Source: Neelides folsomi
Taxonomy: Eukaryota; Arthropoda; Collembola; Neelipleona; Neelidae
Direction of reading: 5' to 3'
DNA: 58,533 nucleotides
Assembly: GCA_034687125.1 (NCBI GenBank)
Contig: JAQGBZ010000378.1
Location: 1-58,533 of the forward strand
The notes under the pieces were generated by a model, which saw only the letters and a list, made by a program, of their open reading frames with translations, was not told the DNA's origin and did not search any database. Positions 37,736 to 49,848 of this stretch are shown here, in pieces (position 1 is the stretch's first letter; the number at the start of each line of letters is the position of its first letter). A program made the position numbers and the translations under genes.

Positions 37736-38635
37736 TCAGTAGGTTTTGAGTCGACATTCAACTAACATTGCTTCATATTCGATTGTTAGCGGTGGTTGGT
37801 AAAATCTTAATGAATTCCATGCGAGTGATGAGGCAAAGAGCAAATCTGAATCGAATTCAACGATAAAGAACTTTGTGAGCAAATCCCCCAATTTCCTTCT
37901 TTCGTCGTTCTCTGCTGACAAAGCTTCGAAGATTTTCCTTGCCACATTCTCTAATAAATACAAACAAAATTAAATGAATTCAATATTTAATGCAGAATGA
38001 AGTAAACGCATAGGTAATATTGTAATAAAGATCTTACCAAATAGTTCGTAGTTCCAAGTAATAAACGGTGGGCCAGAGTCTTTTTCTAATAATCCCAAAT
38101 TATGAAGTTTCTCAACTTGTTTTCCCATATCTCCAATTAGAGAATTCTGTTAAAAATACTTTTACAATTTAACAATTTAAATGGAAGAATCAGATTTTTT
38201 ACCATTTTTGATAAAATCTTCCCAAGTTCAACACACTTCGTATGGAATTCATTAACATCCTTTCTGTAAATTTAAAATAAAATATTATCAAGAAAAGTTA
38301 AAGAAAAGTTAAAGTAAAAGTTAAATAAAATAAATATATAATTTACTCGTTCAGAGACACCATTCCATTGATTAAAAGTGACCCAGTTGAATAGTAAGCA
38401 ATCCAATTATTGATGCAATTGCTGAATGTAACGATTGTATCATTCAAAACTCTTCTGGATCCTGTTTGCGCTCCTTTTGTCGGAGTCGTAGATGAAGCTG
38501 TGAAATCCAAAAATTGATTAATTCAAATATGTTAAATATATAAAACATGTTTTCGACCTAAATACTCATATTATTGATTTAAAATAACAATTACATAATA
38601 AACATACATGAGCGTCGACTGTTTCGTTTTTCCAT
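37736..38635 (-). CDS. CINP: CDK2-interacting protein CINP
   Basis: Small coiled-coil protein linked in vertebrates to DNA replication origins, ATR signalling and 60S ribosome maturation. Exons are 38608-38635, 38347-38497, 38203-38263, 38038-38146 and 37736-37950; 564 nt, 187 residues (human 212). The N-terminal third has the CINP-like NDTIVTFSNCINNWIAYYST. A helical middle follows, and then the diagnostic FITWNYELFENVARKIFEAL, matching the F-H-T-W...F-Y-E-V block, and WNSLRFYQPPLTIEYEAMLV near the end. It lies only 104 nt downstream of bL33m on the same strand. An A-rich GTTAAA-type tandem repeat (38291-38330) sits in its intron. Confidence 0.85.
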
Positions 38636-38707
38636 TTAACGTCTAATATTTAAAAAATGACTGGAAGACTATAATGTAATAAGAAAATTCGCTTCTATCC
38701 TCTTCTA

Positions 38708-38713
38708 TTTATT
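38708..38713 (-). terminator. Polyadenylation signal AATAAA (bL33m)
   Basis: AATAAA on the minus strand, 26 nt after the bL33m stop and inside the 104-nt gap before CINP. It suggests that the two transcripts are processed separately although they nearly abut. Confidence 0.45.
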
Positions 38714-38739
38714 AATATCCTATTAATTGGTTGTAATCT

Positions 38740-39274
38740 TCATTTAAGACTCTTGATTTTCTTCACTTCTTTGTAAACAACTTTTGCTCGAACTGAAAAA
38801 CATTTATTATAATTATTAGTAATATTACATTAATAACACAAAAAATAAATAATATCAATCAATAATGAAATATTTGCTCTACTCAATATAAGGTGCAAAT
38901 TTTACAAAACTTAAAGTTATAAGGGTTATAGTTCAATATAGTTATAGTTCAATTTACCGTATGGGTCCCAACGAATATCTTCAATTTTCTCAGCAAGTCG
39001 CTCTCTTGAGCAGAAAACTTTATGGCCGGTTACAGTGCTTTCTATCAAAACCAGAACGGATCTGAAATGAAAAATATTGATGATATTAAATATTAAGTAA
39101 TACAATATGACAAACGATATTAAAAAAATGTTAATGTAGTGCTCATAATCATCTCATCTAATGTTTCCAAATTATACATAAAATTACGTAATTATCTTTT
39201 AATATGAAAATAAGTTAAAAACTTTAATCTGACTTTGATTTTGCTCTTTTCAAAAGGATATTCGTTATGAACAT
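38740..39274 (-). CDS. MRPL33: Mitochondrial ribosomal protein bL33m
   Basis: Large-subunit mitoribosomal protein. Exons are 39234-39274, 38958-39061 and 38740-38792; 198 nt, 65 residues, the expected size. The sequence has the bL33 pattern: SVLVLIESTVTGHKVFCSRE, then RLAEKIEDIRWDPYVRAKVV, then YKEVKKIKSLK, matching the family's hydrophobic start, central TG-x-x-F and the basic end with DP-x-V. It lacks the zinc Cys pairs, as do other mitochondrial L33 proteins. It is too short for any single long open frame because of its three tiny exons. Confidence 0.93.
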
Positions 39275-39616
39275 TTTTCAACGAGGTTGGAATCTTCTGG
39301 TTAATCAAACCATTCCAACATTGACCTCAACAATAATAGTAACTTGATATGGCAATTTTCAAATTTTAAAAGCTTTTAGAAGAGTAATTATAAAACTAAA
39401 CAATTAAGTTAACGAGAGAGCTAAATAAAATTTGTGAACTCGTGAAGTGAAGAATTAAATCACTCAAAAGTTGAGCAAAATCTTCGCTTCATTCAGATTT
39501 CATTCAGTAATAACTGCAGGGTTACTTGAAACATTTATTTCGATATAGGTCTAGACTATGCTCATAAATCCGCACAGTTCAAAAGTATTATCTCAATCAA
39601 ATGGTCTTTGAAAAAC
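39275..39616. promoter_or_regulatory. Divergent promoter region, MRPL33 / COQ2
   Basis: A 342-bp gap lies between the start codons of two nuclear genes for mitochondrial proteins pointing away from each other. No TATA box at a convincing distance was seen. Shared control of the two is plausible (inference). Confidence 0.45.
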
Positions 39617-41152
39617 ATGAACCGGGTATTTAGGGCCCTTCTTAAGAATAATAATGAACTCTTGAGGGACTTAAAGTACTTTAAAACCCGAAAACTCCTC
39701 TCACCCGCCACTTTCGTCTCCGCAGTTCCCCCCTCATTTCAACCCTATTTGAAACTTTCAAGGGTCGATAGGCCTATTGGTAAGAAAGTTTAACCTTCAA
39801 AAAACCAGTTTTGTGCATAAATAAAATCATATTCGTAGTTACTATATTAAAAAATTAATAATTAATAATATTTAATATTTTCATATTTTATGATAATTAT
39901 TAATAATTATTAATAATTAATATTTTCATATTTTATGATAATTATTAATAATTATTAATAATTATCATAAAATATGTATGAATAAATACGATTATGACTC
40001 ATTTCTTGTTAAAATTACAGGAACTTGGCTTTTATATTGGCCAGCCACATGGGGCCTTACACTAGGAACAGAGGGGATTCCATCCCTGGAGCTTTTGAGT
40101 CTCTTCGGGGCGGGAGCTTTGGCCATGAGAGGAGCTGGCTGCACCATCAATGATATTTGGGACCGTGACATTGATGGGAAAGTGTCCAGGACAGCAGGAC
40201 GGCCGTTGGCTGCTGGGCAAGTTACCGTAAAAGCCGCCACGGGTTGGTTGGCTTTTCAACTCTCAACAGCTCTTTTGGTTCTTCTCCAACTGAAGACAAA
40301 TCCTTGTTTTTATATTGCTCTTGGATCTCTTGGTAAGATATTTAATTTAAAAAATTAACGCCATTTAATTTAACATTCATTAATTTAATCATAGGATCAG
40401 ATCTTACAACTACAAATCATTAACATTAAATATTTAAGTTCACATATACATATATAAAATAATCTTTTTGGATTACTATCAAATTAAATTAAATTTCCTT
40501 TTTAGGTCTCGTCTTTGTATATCCATTGGCCAAACGAGTGACAAATTGGCCCCAAGGAGTTCTCGGCCTTACGTTCAACACAGGAGTATTAATGGGCTAC
40601 GGAGCCACAAGCCAAGTGCCATTCTCTCCAGAAGTATTGAGTTTATACACTGGAGCATTCTTCTGGACACTCATCTACGATACCATTTATGCTCACCAAG
40701 ATAGGGAAGAAGACGCATTGTTGGGACTCGGTTCCACTGCTAGATTATTTGGAGACAAATCCAAAATCTATTTGACACTTTTTGCTGGTGGGATGATTTC
40801 CTCTCTGACGACAACCGGCGTTTTGGCGGATTTGTCATGGCCATATTTTCTATCCATTGCTGCCACTGGAAGCCATTTAACTTGGCAGGTTTGTTGGGAA
40901 TTTTATTGATATCAATTTTACTTGATAAGCTTTAAAGTTTAATTTAAATGTTATTGTATTTTGTAATTCATATTATTGTAATTGGTTTTGATTGATTTTT
41001 AGATTTGGACACTTGACATTAATAATGGGAGCAACTGCGCTGAAAGATTTTTATCGAATAAGTACGTGGGGCTTCTGATCCTTCTCGGACTCTCTGGTTC
41101 ATATCTGCTCAAGAACTCCCAAATGCAAATATTGGACAATAGCATTTTATAG
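39617..41152 (+). CDS. COQ2: 4-hydroxybenzoate polyprenyltransferase COQ2
   Basis: UbiA-family enzyme of the inner mitochondrial membrane that attaches the polyprenyl tail to 4-hydroxybenzoate in ubiquinone synthesis. Exons are 39617-39779, 40021-40332, 40506-40888 and 41003-41152; 1008 nt, 335 residues. An Arg/Lys-rich presequence comes first, then KLSRVDRPIGTWLLYWPATW. The first Asp-rich motif is NDIWDRDIDGKVSRTAGRPL (prenyl diphosphate/Mg binding), and the second is DTIYAHQDREED. About eight hydrophobic segments are visible. The start is the ATG at 39617; codons upstream lack an ATG in frame. Polyadenylation signal AATAAA is at 41276. Confidence 0.97.
39872..39975. repeat. 45-bp tandem repeat ending in a 48-bp perfect palindrome (COQ2 intron 1)
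   Basis: A 45-bp unit beginning TTAATATTTTCATATTTTAT occurs twice in direct tandem (39872-39916, 39917-39961) without a mismatch. The stretch 39928-39975 is a perfect 48-bp AT-only palindrome (ATATTTTATGATAATTATTA... and its mirror). It ends about 45 nt before the splice acceptor of exon 2. Confidence 0.9.
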
Positions 41153-41655
41153 CATTTCTAGTTTATTTCTGTTGTGTACCTTACCTAATCTTTTTAATTT
41201 CTGTTACTTTGTTTGTTTGTGACTAGTTTTAAGGAATTTCTGTGATTAACGTTTAGTTATTAGATATTTAGGTCGAATAAATGAATTACGAATAAATGTT
41301 TATTCAAACTATTTGAAATTTATCCTATTTACAAGCATGCTTATTTTGATTTCAAATCGGCACAACCACAGAACAGAAGCATCAAGATTTTGGTTTGGTT
41401 TGGAATTTTGATAATTCTTAAGTTTTGCATCGGTCGTTAAACTCATTGATAACTCATAATTACTGCGATAAGATAACTGTATCGAGGGAAATTACGAAAA
41501 CTTAAAAATAAATTGATACTTAAAAACTTTAAAATGTTTTAGCATTTAGGATTTAACATTTTGTATTTTTGTATTAGATTTAGACTTAATAGCTTAATAT
41601 CAATTGGATTAATTAGTAATTAAACAAGTTTGACATTAACCATATTGGAAGCACA
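41153..41655. other. Intergenic region, COQ2 3' end to ODAD1
   Basis: It contains the COQ2 3' UTR with AATAAA at 41276-41281 and the upstream region of ODAD1. I see no other feature. Confidence 0.4.
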
Positions 41656-44581
41656 ATGATGCAAAAAAGGGGTTCTCAAGCGTCCGTGTTTCCGGCAGAC
41701 AAGAAAAAAGAAGCGGAAATGGAAGCAGACAAAGAAAATGAACATTCGGAACATTCAGAACAGGAGAATTATGAACGAGACCTCGACCGGCTCGCTCGTG
41801 AGGAATTGAATCGTCTCCAACGATCCTATCGCTTAATGGAAAATGACCGGAAATCTTTCGCCATCATGTCCGGAACGGCACGGAACCGCCAAGATCGAAT
41901 CCTCCATTGTCTCCGATTAGAAAAAGCTGATTTGTTGTTGGATTTGAGCAACGCCACTTCGCTCCCTTTCGTTGAGCAAGACAAGAAATTGCAAAAGCGA
42001 GTCTTTGAGCTTTTGTCCCATTACAATGCGTATTTGGAAGACATCAGTTACCATTTGGGTCAAATTTCCGAGATTGAGGAACAGTTGGACAAAATCACTA
42101 AAAGGGTGATTCAACAGCAATTGAAGGTCCAAGCCTTATTCGGGGCTTCGTTGTCTCCTGGGATGGTCGAGAAACGGATGCGAATTTTGGGCAAACGGCT
42201 TTACACCTACACGAGCAGATTTGATTCAGTAGTTGCAGTAAATCGGAAAATTCGTGATGACATCGACAATTTGCTGCTCAATCGAGGAAGATTCCACTTC
42301 CGGTATAAGAAACTGAAGGAAGCTATTGAGAAATCCAAGAGGCAGATGCAAGAAATTGTGGATATGGCCACGAGCACTTATGATCAAAGGTTACTTAATT
42401 CAATACATTTAATTGTAATTAAAAATATTTAGTAAATAGTAATAATTGTATGACTGACATTGTAATTATAAGATCAATTATTATAGAATAATTAACTAAA
42501 TGTTAATATGATTTAACCAGAAATTAATGAAATGATCAAAACTTCTATAATAGAGATGAAGCTGTATTCAAGATAAAATCCATCAGAGAACGGAATGAAA
42601 AAGAGTCGAAACAACATGTTTTGGAAATGAAAGAATTTCAGCGAATTCTCCACCACGACGAAAAGAGCCACAAGTTCATGAGTATTAAAAATCAAGATAG
42701 ACAAGTGATTGAACACGAGATTGACAGAATAAGTAAGTCTTTTTTACATAATAAACAAGAATTATTAATTAAAATGCTAAAAAGGAAAATTTTCTTGAAT
42801 AGAAGTCGGAATGCTTTCTATTAATTAAAGTAATAAATTGAATTAAAGTCAACTTTTAATAATATTAGACCGACTTGATGGTGCGAAGAACAAAGCATTA
42901 GACGATCTTTTACGGAATTATCGTAAAAGCTTCAAACTTCTTCTCAAAGTGGCCAAGACGAATGATGTTGAGTCACTCCTTCACTCTTACAATGATCAAG
43001 GACTTAAAAACTTTTCAAGATTCAAAAACATTAATGATCTCAATCAAGAGGTAAAAATCATTAATTTATTTAACCATAATATCTCATATGTTTAAATTAG
43101 CAAATTGGTGTTCAATTTTCTATTAAAACAATTAATTTTAATTAGACGGAAGCTTTGCATGATGCCATTAATGTCATCAAAGGAGAAATTGACCAAACTG
43201 TGAAAGAATCCAAAGAAAGCAACCGAGAAGTTCAAACTGAAATTGTGAGGAAACGCCGAGCGTTTAAAGAAGCCAAACTCAAATTCACAAATCTCCTCGC
43301 ATCTTGGGACAATGCACAAGTGAACATGGAGAGAATTGTCAATTACGTCGAAGCAGTTTTTAATCTGGCTAAATGTGACAGCTCCCCAATTATTCAACTA
43401 TTAGGTTTGTTTAACTACATATTAAGTTTCTAATAAAGTTTAAATTTTAAATGCATATCTTAAAGTCGATTTAATATTTAATATATAATTTTTATAAACA
43501 ATAAGTGTTAGTAATTAATTACAGATTCTTCGGTCCTATTTGTTGCAATGCAAAATGCAATTGTCAATTAATTTGGTTACCTTTAATTTAATTAGGAAAT
43601 AACTACGGGATTCAACCACGTAATGTGATTTTATGCCTAAAAATCCTGGAACACAAAGTCGTTTCACTCCAACAGACAAAAGCAATTTACGAGTTGAGGA
43701 AATCTGTGGAACGCGAGGGTGGTCCTTTGGGACTAAAACCCGCTACTTGGAAAGGAACGGCCATAAAGAACAAACCCCAAGGCGGACCTTTTAAACCCAA
43801 ACTCATCATTGCTGGGAGGTTGGCCGAAATCGGACAAGAAGATGACGACGATGACACGGACCATCCACAAGTTGTGGTGGATTTGGTTCCTTATTCTTAC
43901 AAAGACTTGAGAGAAATCATCATGAAAAAGATTCGCGACAGCGGTTGGTTGGAACTCACCGACACGGACACTTTTGGAACGACGGTTTTGAATTCACCGA
44001 AGTCCACCGAGTCAGTTGACGTTGTCGACGTTGAGGCCAAAAAGTCGAGAATTAAGAAACAACAATTATCAAAGGCCCTGAACGAAGAAAAGGAAAGGAA
44101 GGCGAAAGAAGAAGCAGAATTGTTGGAACAAGCTGCTGCCATAAAATCTCTCGAATTAAAAGAAGAAGAATCAGAAGGTTTTTTTTATTTAAATTCTAAT
44201 TAATTATTAATTGTATACATAATTAGGTAATTATAATTAATGCCATAATCAAATTCATAATATTAATTTGGAAATACAGAAATTATTTAAGAAAGTTGGT
44301 TAAAACATATTTATTAAAAAATTAAAATAAATTATGTAACTTTAGGGGAAGAGATGAAGAGACTTGAAAAAGATGCGCGGCTTTTAGATGACTATGAAAC
44401 AGAAGAAGACGAAGAGGACGAAAAGCCGAAACCTCCACCGGTTCCACCATTGAAGGCCATTGAGACTGACTCAGGCGAAGCGGACGAAGACGAAGAACGT
44501 CCTGAGACAAACGATGAAGCAACAGCGACAGTCGAAACTGATTTTGAAGATGCAACCGAATATGGAGATATGGAAGAATAA
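41656..44581 (+). CDS. ODAD1: Outer dynein arm docking complex protein (ODAD1/CCDC114 type)
   Basis: Coiled-coil component that anchors outer dynein arms to ciliary/flagellar doublets. Six exons: 41656-42389, 42554-42732, 42869-43050, 43146-43404, 43596-44177 and 44346-44581; 2172 nt, 723 residues. Coiled coil covers about residues 30-440, including the conserved RLYTYTSRFDSVVAVNRKIR, LLNRGRFHFRYKKLKEAIEK and QMQEIVDMATSTYDQRDEAV blocks, which follow the CCDC114/CCDC63 pattern. The C-terminal third is Lys/Glu- and Asp/Glu-rich and low in complexity. CCDC63 is the main alternative name. Its presence implies motile flagella, in an arthropod most likely sperm. A diverged copy of its intron 3 and exon 4 start sits at 49849. 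Confidence 0.88.
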
Positions 44582-44604
44582 TTCTGATAAATTAATTCAA
44601 ATGC

Positions 44605-44610
44605 AATAAA
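44605..44610 (+). terminator. Polyadenylation signal AATAAA (ODAD1)
   Basis: It lies 24 nt after the ODAD1 stop, in the 93-bp convergent gap before the WSD pseudogene. Confidence 0.5.
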
Positions 44611-44674
44611 TTTTTAGACTTTTAATTAAATCTTTAGTGCTTTTACTTTAATTTTAATCAAACATTAGAAACTG

Positions 44675-46440
44675 TTATTTCATTTTTACTAAATTTAATT
44701 CCTCTTCAATCTTTATATCAAGTCTTTTCAACTTTTCAAATAAATTGCAAATGGCGCGGTTCAATATACAGGAAAAGATAATTTGGTCGTTATAGGTCAA
44801 TGAAGAAAATCTAATTTCTATATTAATAAATGTCTTATAAACTTACGAGAAATAAACTCGTATAATAAATAAAAGTTATTATCAAATTAATATTATTTGA
44901 ATTTAAATTGTATATTTACTGAAATCCCAAATGCCAATTTCACCAGAAAAGGACAATTGGTTAACCGTTGACCCAAAGTTTGAAATTTGTTTTGTAAAGC
45001 CAGGGAAGTTAGACATACATCCAGTGACATTCGGCTCTGATAGCGATTTGAACATCCAAGTAAACAACCCTTTAATTATAAAATGTATTTTAATTTAAAT
45101 TAGGTACTAACATTAATTTATAAATAAATGTATTACCTCCCATGACTGGACTCTAAAACAAGGTAAAACGGACTTTTTCCTTTTTTTCAATTCTTTCTCG
45201 ATTATTTTGAGTCTCTCAATTTGATTAGTAATGCCAGCTATAATTTTGAAAAGTTATTTTTATGTTAATTAAATTTGCCAATTAAATTTTTAATTACTTC
45301 AATATTTTATATAATTTCTGCTTTCATACTTGGTAGATCAATCGGCGTTTCAGTCTAATATAAATTCATCAATTTAAATTGACAATTTGCATATTAGGTA
45401 AGAATTTTTATTGTTTGTATCGTGAGTCTTACGTGTGATTTCTCATTTTATCAGGGTGATTTTTAACAGGTAGCGATAAAAGAAAATTAATTTTATTTGG
45501 AACGTTGAAACTTTCTTCGATTAAATAATTTCTCAAAGCTAAATACTTTTAACAATAAAAATGTTAAGGTTCATAAATTGCATTTTATTTGAATCTTGTA
45601 AATTAGATATTTATTATTACTTGCAATAAGAACTGCTTCAAAGGAAACTCCATGTGAATTCTTCAGATCCTTAATACTGGCTGTTGGAATTTGTCGCAGA
45701 GAAAATTATAATGTTATCTTTTGAAAAATTCTTTACGTTTGTCCAAATTTCATCATGTGAATGGGAATAAAAACCTTTAAGATACTCAAAAAGCCCAATG
45801 AAGAATATTATAGTATATATAATAGTTTGGGTTAGGAATTGAAATTCCATCTGTTGTAAATTTGCTTAACAAATTGACAACAGAATAACCATCAGCAATA
45901 CAATGGTGAATTCTTAAGACGAGCAAATCTCCATTGTTCCATTCTTGTTGTCGGACAATCGCGGCTTCCCAGGGGCTTCTAAAGTTTGCAAAAGGAGCAA
46001 GCAGAAAATTTTCAAGGAAATTCCGAAATTCACCTTTGAAACTCCTCCATTAGCTTCATGTAAATAAACATGGTCTTCAATTTTGAAATTTTCTTATTTT
46101 TCCAGAAGAGAAACCAACAATAATTACCAACAAATTGTACCATTTCGGGATAGTGAGATTTCACTACTTTTTCGAAATCCTTTAATTAAAAGAGAGGCCG
46201 TGGGATATTCGAAGTTGTCAACTCCGATGATTGAACTTCGGGTAGTGAAGATTTGTGAAATTTCAGGGCGGAATATTGGAGCTAAAATATTTTTTACAAA
46301 TCACCGAAAAATGTATAATGGTATAAATAATATTACAAATATTGGAGAAAGTGTAATTACAAATATTGTTTTTGTTATAAATTTCAGATTATTTATTAAC
46401 ACAATTATTTTTCTTGTAACCATTTTTAATTTATCTATTT
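44675..46440 (-). pseudogene. WSD acyltransferase pseudogene (copy A)
   Basis: All parts of a WSD gene are recognisable in order on the minus strand. There is an N-terminal part (APIFRPEISQIFTTRSSIIG, about 46170-46270), the active-site region HHCIADGYSVVNLLSKF (about 45880), RQIPTASIKDLKNSHGVSFE (45690), NHPDKMRNH (45460), TETPIDLPS (45345), a GLFTWMFKS exon (45060) and a terminal exon FSSLTYNDQIIFSC (44675-44815). It is broken: the conserved Trp before FVKNILAP is a TGA stop, frameshifts occur around 45850-46080, and the fourth exon shifts frame just before its donor (about 45150). The splice signals are partly kept, so the decay is recent. Confidence 0.88.
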
Positions 46441-47188
46441 TATTTGATTAATTTTATTAAAATGTAAGAATTTCAGAAAAAGTAAAATTGAACAGTAATA
46501 CAAGCGTTTTTATTCAAATATTGATTACATTTTTTAAGTATTGCATTAATTGACCAATTCAAATGATATATTTAATAGTTTTTAATTTGAGACTATTTTA
46601 GTAAATCGTTAATTTTATATGATCATTTTTTATTTATAAAATGATGTTCTACAAAAAATAAGTTATTAAATAGAATCTACATTAAATAAGATTTATTGCA
46701 ATTAAAATTTTAAATAGTTTTATGTTTTATTTAAGTTTAATTTATATCAAATTAAAATTTATAATAAATTGATTTAACACAATATAATTATAATCAGTAA
46801 CCTTGGCTATGATCTAATTATGATGAAATGCAAAATTGTTAAATTGTGTTGGAAATTCAAGTGTATAATAAAAGTTTATAGAAGATATTAAATTTTAATG
46901 TATATTTACCATAAATGGCTTAACAGTTTTTTCAAGAATTCTCGCGTTTTTTCGATTGTAAAAATCATGCAAAGCAAATATAAAAATCATTTAACAAGAG
47001 AAAAAATAATTACATATGGTACATTAAATGTAAATAAAAATTAAAATCATTGCTAAATTTTTTTAATTTACCAATTAAAAGGAAATAAGGTTTAAGAATA
47101 TATGGAAAACTTGTTAAATTCATTTTATGCTTCTCTTTTTCTTTTCAGAAATTTAATAAGATTAAGTTCATTAAGCATTATTATAAAG
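46441..47188. other. Intergenic region; 3' part duplicated at 50199
   Basis: AT-rich spacer between copies A and B. From about 47030 it is similar to 50199-50350, so this 3' flank was duplicated along with the last exon of copy B. Otherwise I see nothing in it. Confidence 0.5.
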
Positions 47189-49429
47189 TTAAACATTTAA
47201 AATGGCATTTGCTCTTTTGAGTAAATAAATTTCATCTTCTATTAATTTTGTAAGTTTTTTTATCTTTTCGCTTGAAGTAAATATTGATTTGTCCAACACG
47301 CAAGAAAACATAATATGACCATTGTAACTTAGCGAAGCCAATTCGGCCTCTGTAAGAAAAATATATATATTTATTCAGTATATAATATTTTTAAGTACTT
47401 TATATTTATACCATATATTATTAATATTATTATGAATGGAATGAACAAAGGACATTACTCATTTCTCCATAATTAATTGCTCCAGCCAAAGATAAACTTT
47501 CCACGTTCGATCCAAAAATGTTGATGGGCTGTGGAAAGCCTGGAAAATTGGTCATCAATCCATATAAACTTTTTGACATATTAGCAAACGGTCTAAGCAT
47601 CCAGATAAATAATCCTTAACATTGAGAATCAAAATGATAAAATTAGCATAATAATCTTTTCAGACGAGGAGTGCAAGGAATTTACAAATTGGCTATTAAA
47701 AATACCATAAGTATATAAGATACACTGGTAAATATTAATGTAGTGATGATTAAAATTTGAAAGTTTGATGGTGTTTAAACATTATAAGTTACCTCCAGAG
47801 ATTGGAATGAAACTAAATAAAAAACTAGGAAGAGCAGATTTTTTCATGATTTTTAAATTTTCATCAACTTTTTTAAGCCTTTTGAGTGGAATTGATAAAC
47901 CGACTATTAAAATTAAATATATTACATTAGAAAATTATTCACTTAGTATTTTTAATGTCAATTAAATATCAAATTATTCATCAGATATAAACATTTATTT
48001 TTACCAGGTAATTCAATAATTCCCGCTTTCCTTTAATTGAAATAAGAAATGTTTATTATGCACTATTATTTTATCATTAGGTATTATTCAATTTTAATTT
48101 TTAAATTTAATCAGTTGAAAGTCATGTCTCATTTATGTGAAATGTGAAAATAAATATAAACATACTGTCTAGTTTAGAAATGCTTTTGGTTTTTTTTGCC
48201 AAAAGGCTAAGGATATAGAAAGACGTATTTTAGTGTAGTTGTAATAATATGAGCTGTAATCTTACTAATACTACCTATATATCCTGGCCTTTGGGCAAAA
48301 AAAGTCAAAAACATTTCTAAACTAGACAGTACATGTGATTCCTCAATTTTTCTGGATGATTTTTTGAAGGTATTGGCGTTATAAGAAAAATATTTGGCGG
48401 AACATTTAAACCTTCGTTAATAATCAGGTTGTGAAATGCTCCAGTGTATGCTATTTAAATAGATAATTAAATATACCAGAATTATATTATAATTTAAATT
48501 CGATCCAATTCGAGTGCAACATTAATATTAAAAAAATTACCTGCACAAAGTACAGATTCAAATGCAACTCCATGTTTTCTTTTTATTTCATTAATATAAG
48601 AAATTGGAATTTGACTTGAAAAAGCTCCAATGGATTTTTCATTAAGATTATTAAGTTTTAAATCCCATACGTTATTATTAATTAAAAAAAATTTTACTGC
48701 TTCAAAAACTCCACAAAAGAGTGTTGTTAAATTTTTAGACAAAGCTTTACAAGTTGATTTATTTTTTGTAATTTTAAAGTTGGGTTTTGGAAGATTTCCT
48801 CCTCCCTTTGACAATTCTTTCATCAAATTAATAAAAGAATATCCGTCCATAAGCACGTGGTGAGCTCGAAGTATAATTATAATATTTCCATTGGACCACG
48901 ATTGTTGATCAAATTTAATAATTTCCCAGGGACTCTTATTTTGTAGAAATGGTTTGAAAAGTTGTTCAAAAAGATAATCGTTTAATTTATTTTCATTTTC
49001 AAACTTTTCTTTAATTGAATAAACGTGTTCTTCAATTTTGAAATTTTCTTCATTTTTCCAGAATAAAAATCCGCAAAATGACTCCAAATGTTGCTTGGTT
49101 TCAATGAATTGTGGATTTTGAATCCAAGCTTTATTTATTTCTTCTTGCATAAATTCAAGATTTACATCTGAAGATAATACGAATCGAAATAGAAGAGGCG
49201 TTTTAGGTTTTTTTCCTTGTTCAAAATTATCTAAAGCTAAAATTGTGCTTCTTGTTGTAACCATTTTAGAAAGATCTTTACGAAAATTGGGGGTTAAAAC
49301 TGTCTTGACGAACCACCGAAATATATAAATTGGAATTACAATTAGGCAAATTAATGGGGAGAGGAAGAAATATATAAAGGTTAATATAACTGCTAAAACG
49401 TTCTTTAAAATTTTATTTAAAGGAATCAT
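47189..49429 (-). CDS. WSD-type wax ester synthase/diacylglycerol acyltransferase, copy B
   Basis: Predicted to transfer an acyl group from acyl-CoA to a long-chain alcohol or diacylglycerol. Exons are 48541-49429, 48333-48450, 48005-48030, 47793-47903, 47459-47614 and 47189-47349; 1461 nt, 486 residues. Residues 8-40 form one or two membrane helices (VLAVILTFIYFFLSPLICLI), so it is probably ER-bound. The catalytic HHxxxDG motif is HHVLMDG at 190-196. The family's C-terminal blocks are present as TNFPGF and SLSYNGHIMFSC. Exon 3 is only 26 nt. A MITE (48164-48330) abuts the donor of exon 2. It is the most diverged intact copy; its Asp/Gly active site is complete. Confidence 0.9.
48163..48331. 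mobile_element. Short MITE with ~54-bp inverted ends in WSD-B intron 2
   Basis: The ends read CTGTCTAGTTTAGAAATG on the left and the inverse on the right. The inverted similarity continues for about 54 bp (TTTTTTTGCC-AAAGGC, AGGATATA). It is flanked by TA on both sides (48163-48164 and 48330-48331), as for Tc1/mariner-type MITEs; a 4-bp ACAT duplication is an alternative reading. It lies immediately intronic to the exon 2 donor of copy B. No coding capacity. Confidence 0.88.
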
Positions 49430-49848
49430 GGTAACTTATGTGATTTGTTAGTAAAGACAATATTTAATATTTACACTAGGCAAATTCTAAATGATTCAAT
49501 GTCGGGTCTCTTGAATTGGTTGTTTAGAGAAAACTTTTTAACGGCCTAAATTAGACAGTCTAATCTAATCATGACATGAGATTGTTAGCATAGCTATAGT
49601 AGGCTAGTATTTCATAATAAAAAACCAATAATGCGTGTTTGTATACTTCGTATGGTATGGCATAAGTTTGTTTTACTATCTTTGGTTTTAGGTAGCATAT
49701 TTTTTTCATAAAATCCTTATATTGAATAACGTCTTATTTTCTATATCTAAGTTAAACAATTTATAGGTAATTGATTAAGGACACGAAGATCAATTTTATA
49801 ATTTACAAATTAAAGTTTAATGATAAAATCATAATATATGAAGTATAG

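Noticed and set aside
46083..46451. 122-codon plus-strand open frame near WSD copy A
   Set aside because: Its reverse complement is the decayed N-terminal exon of the WSD pseudogene; the plus-strand frame has no independent support.
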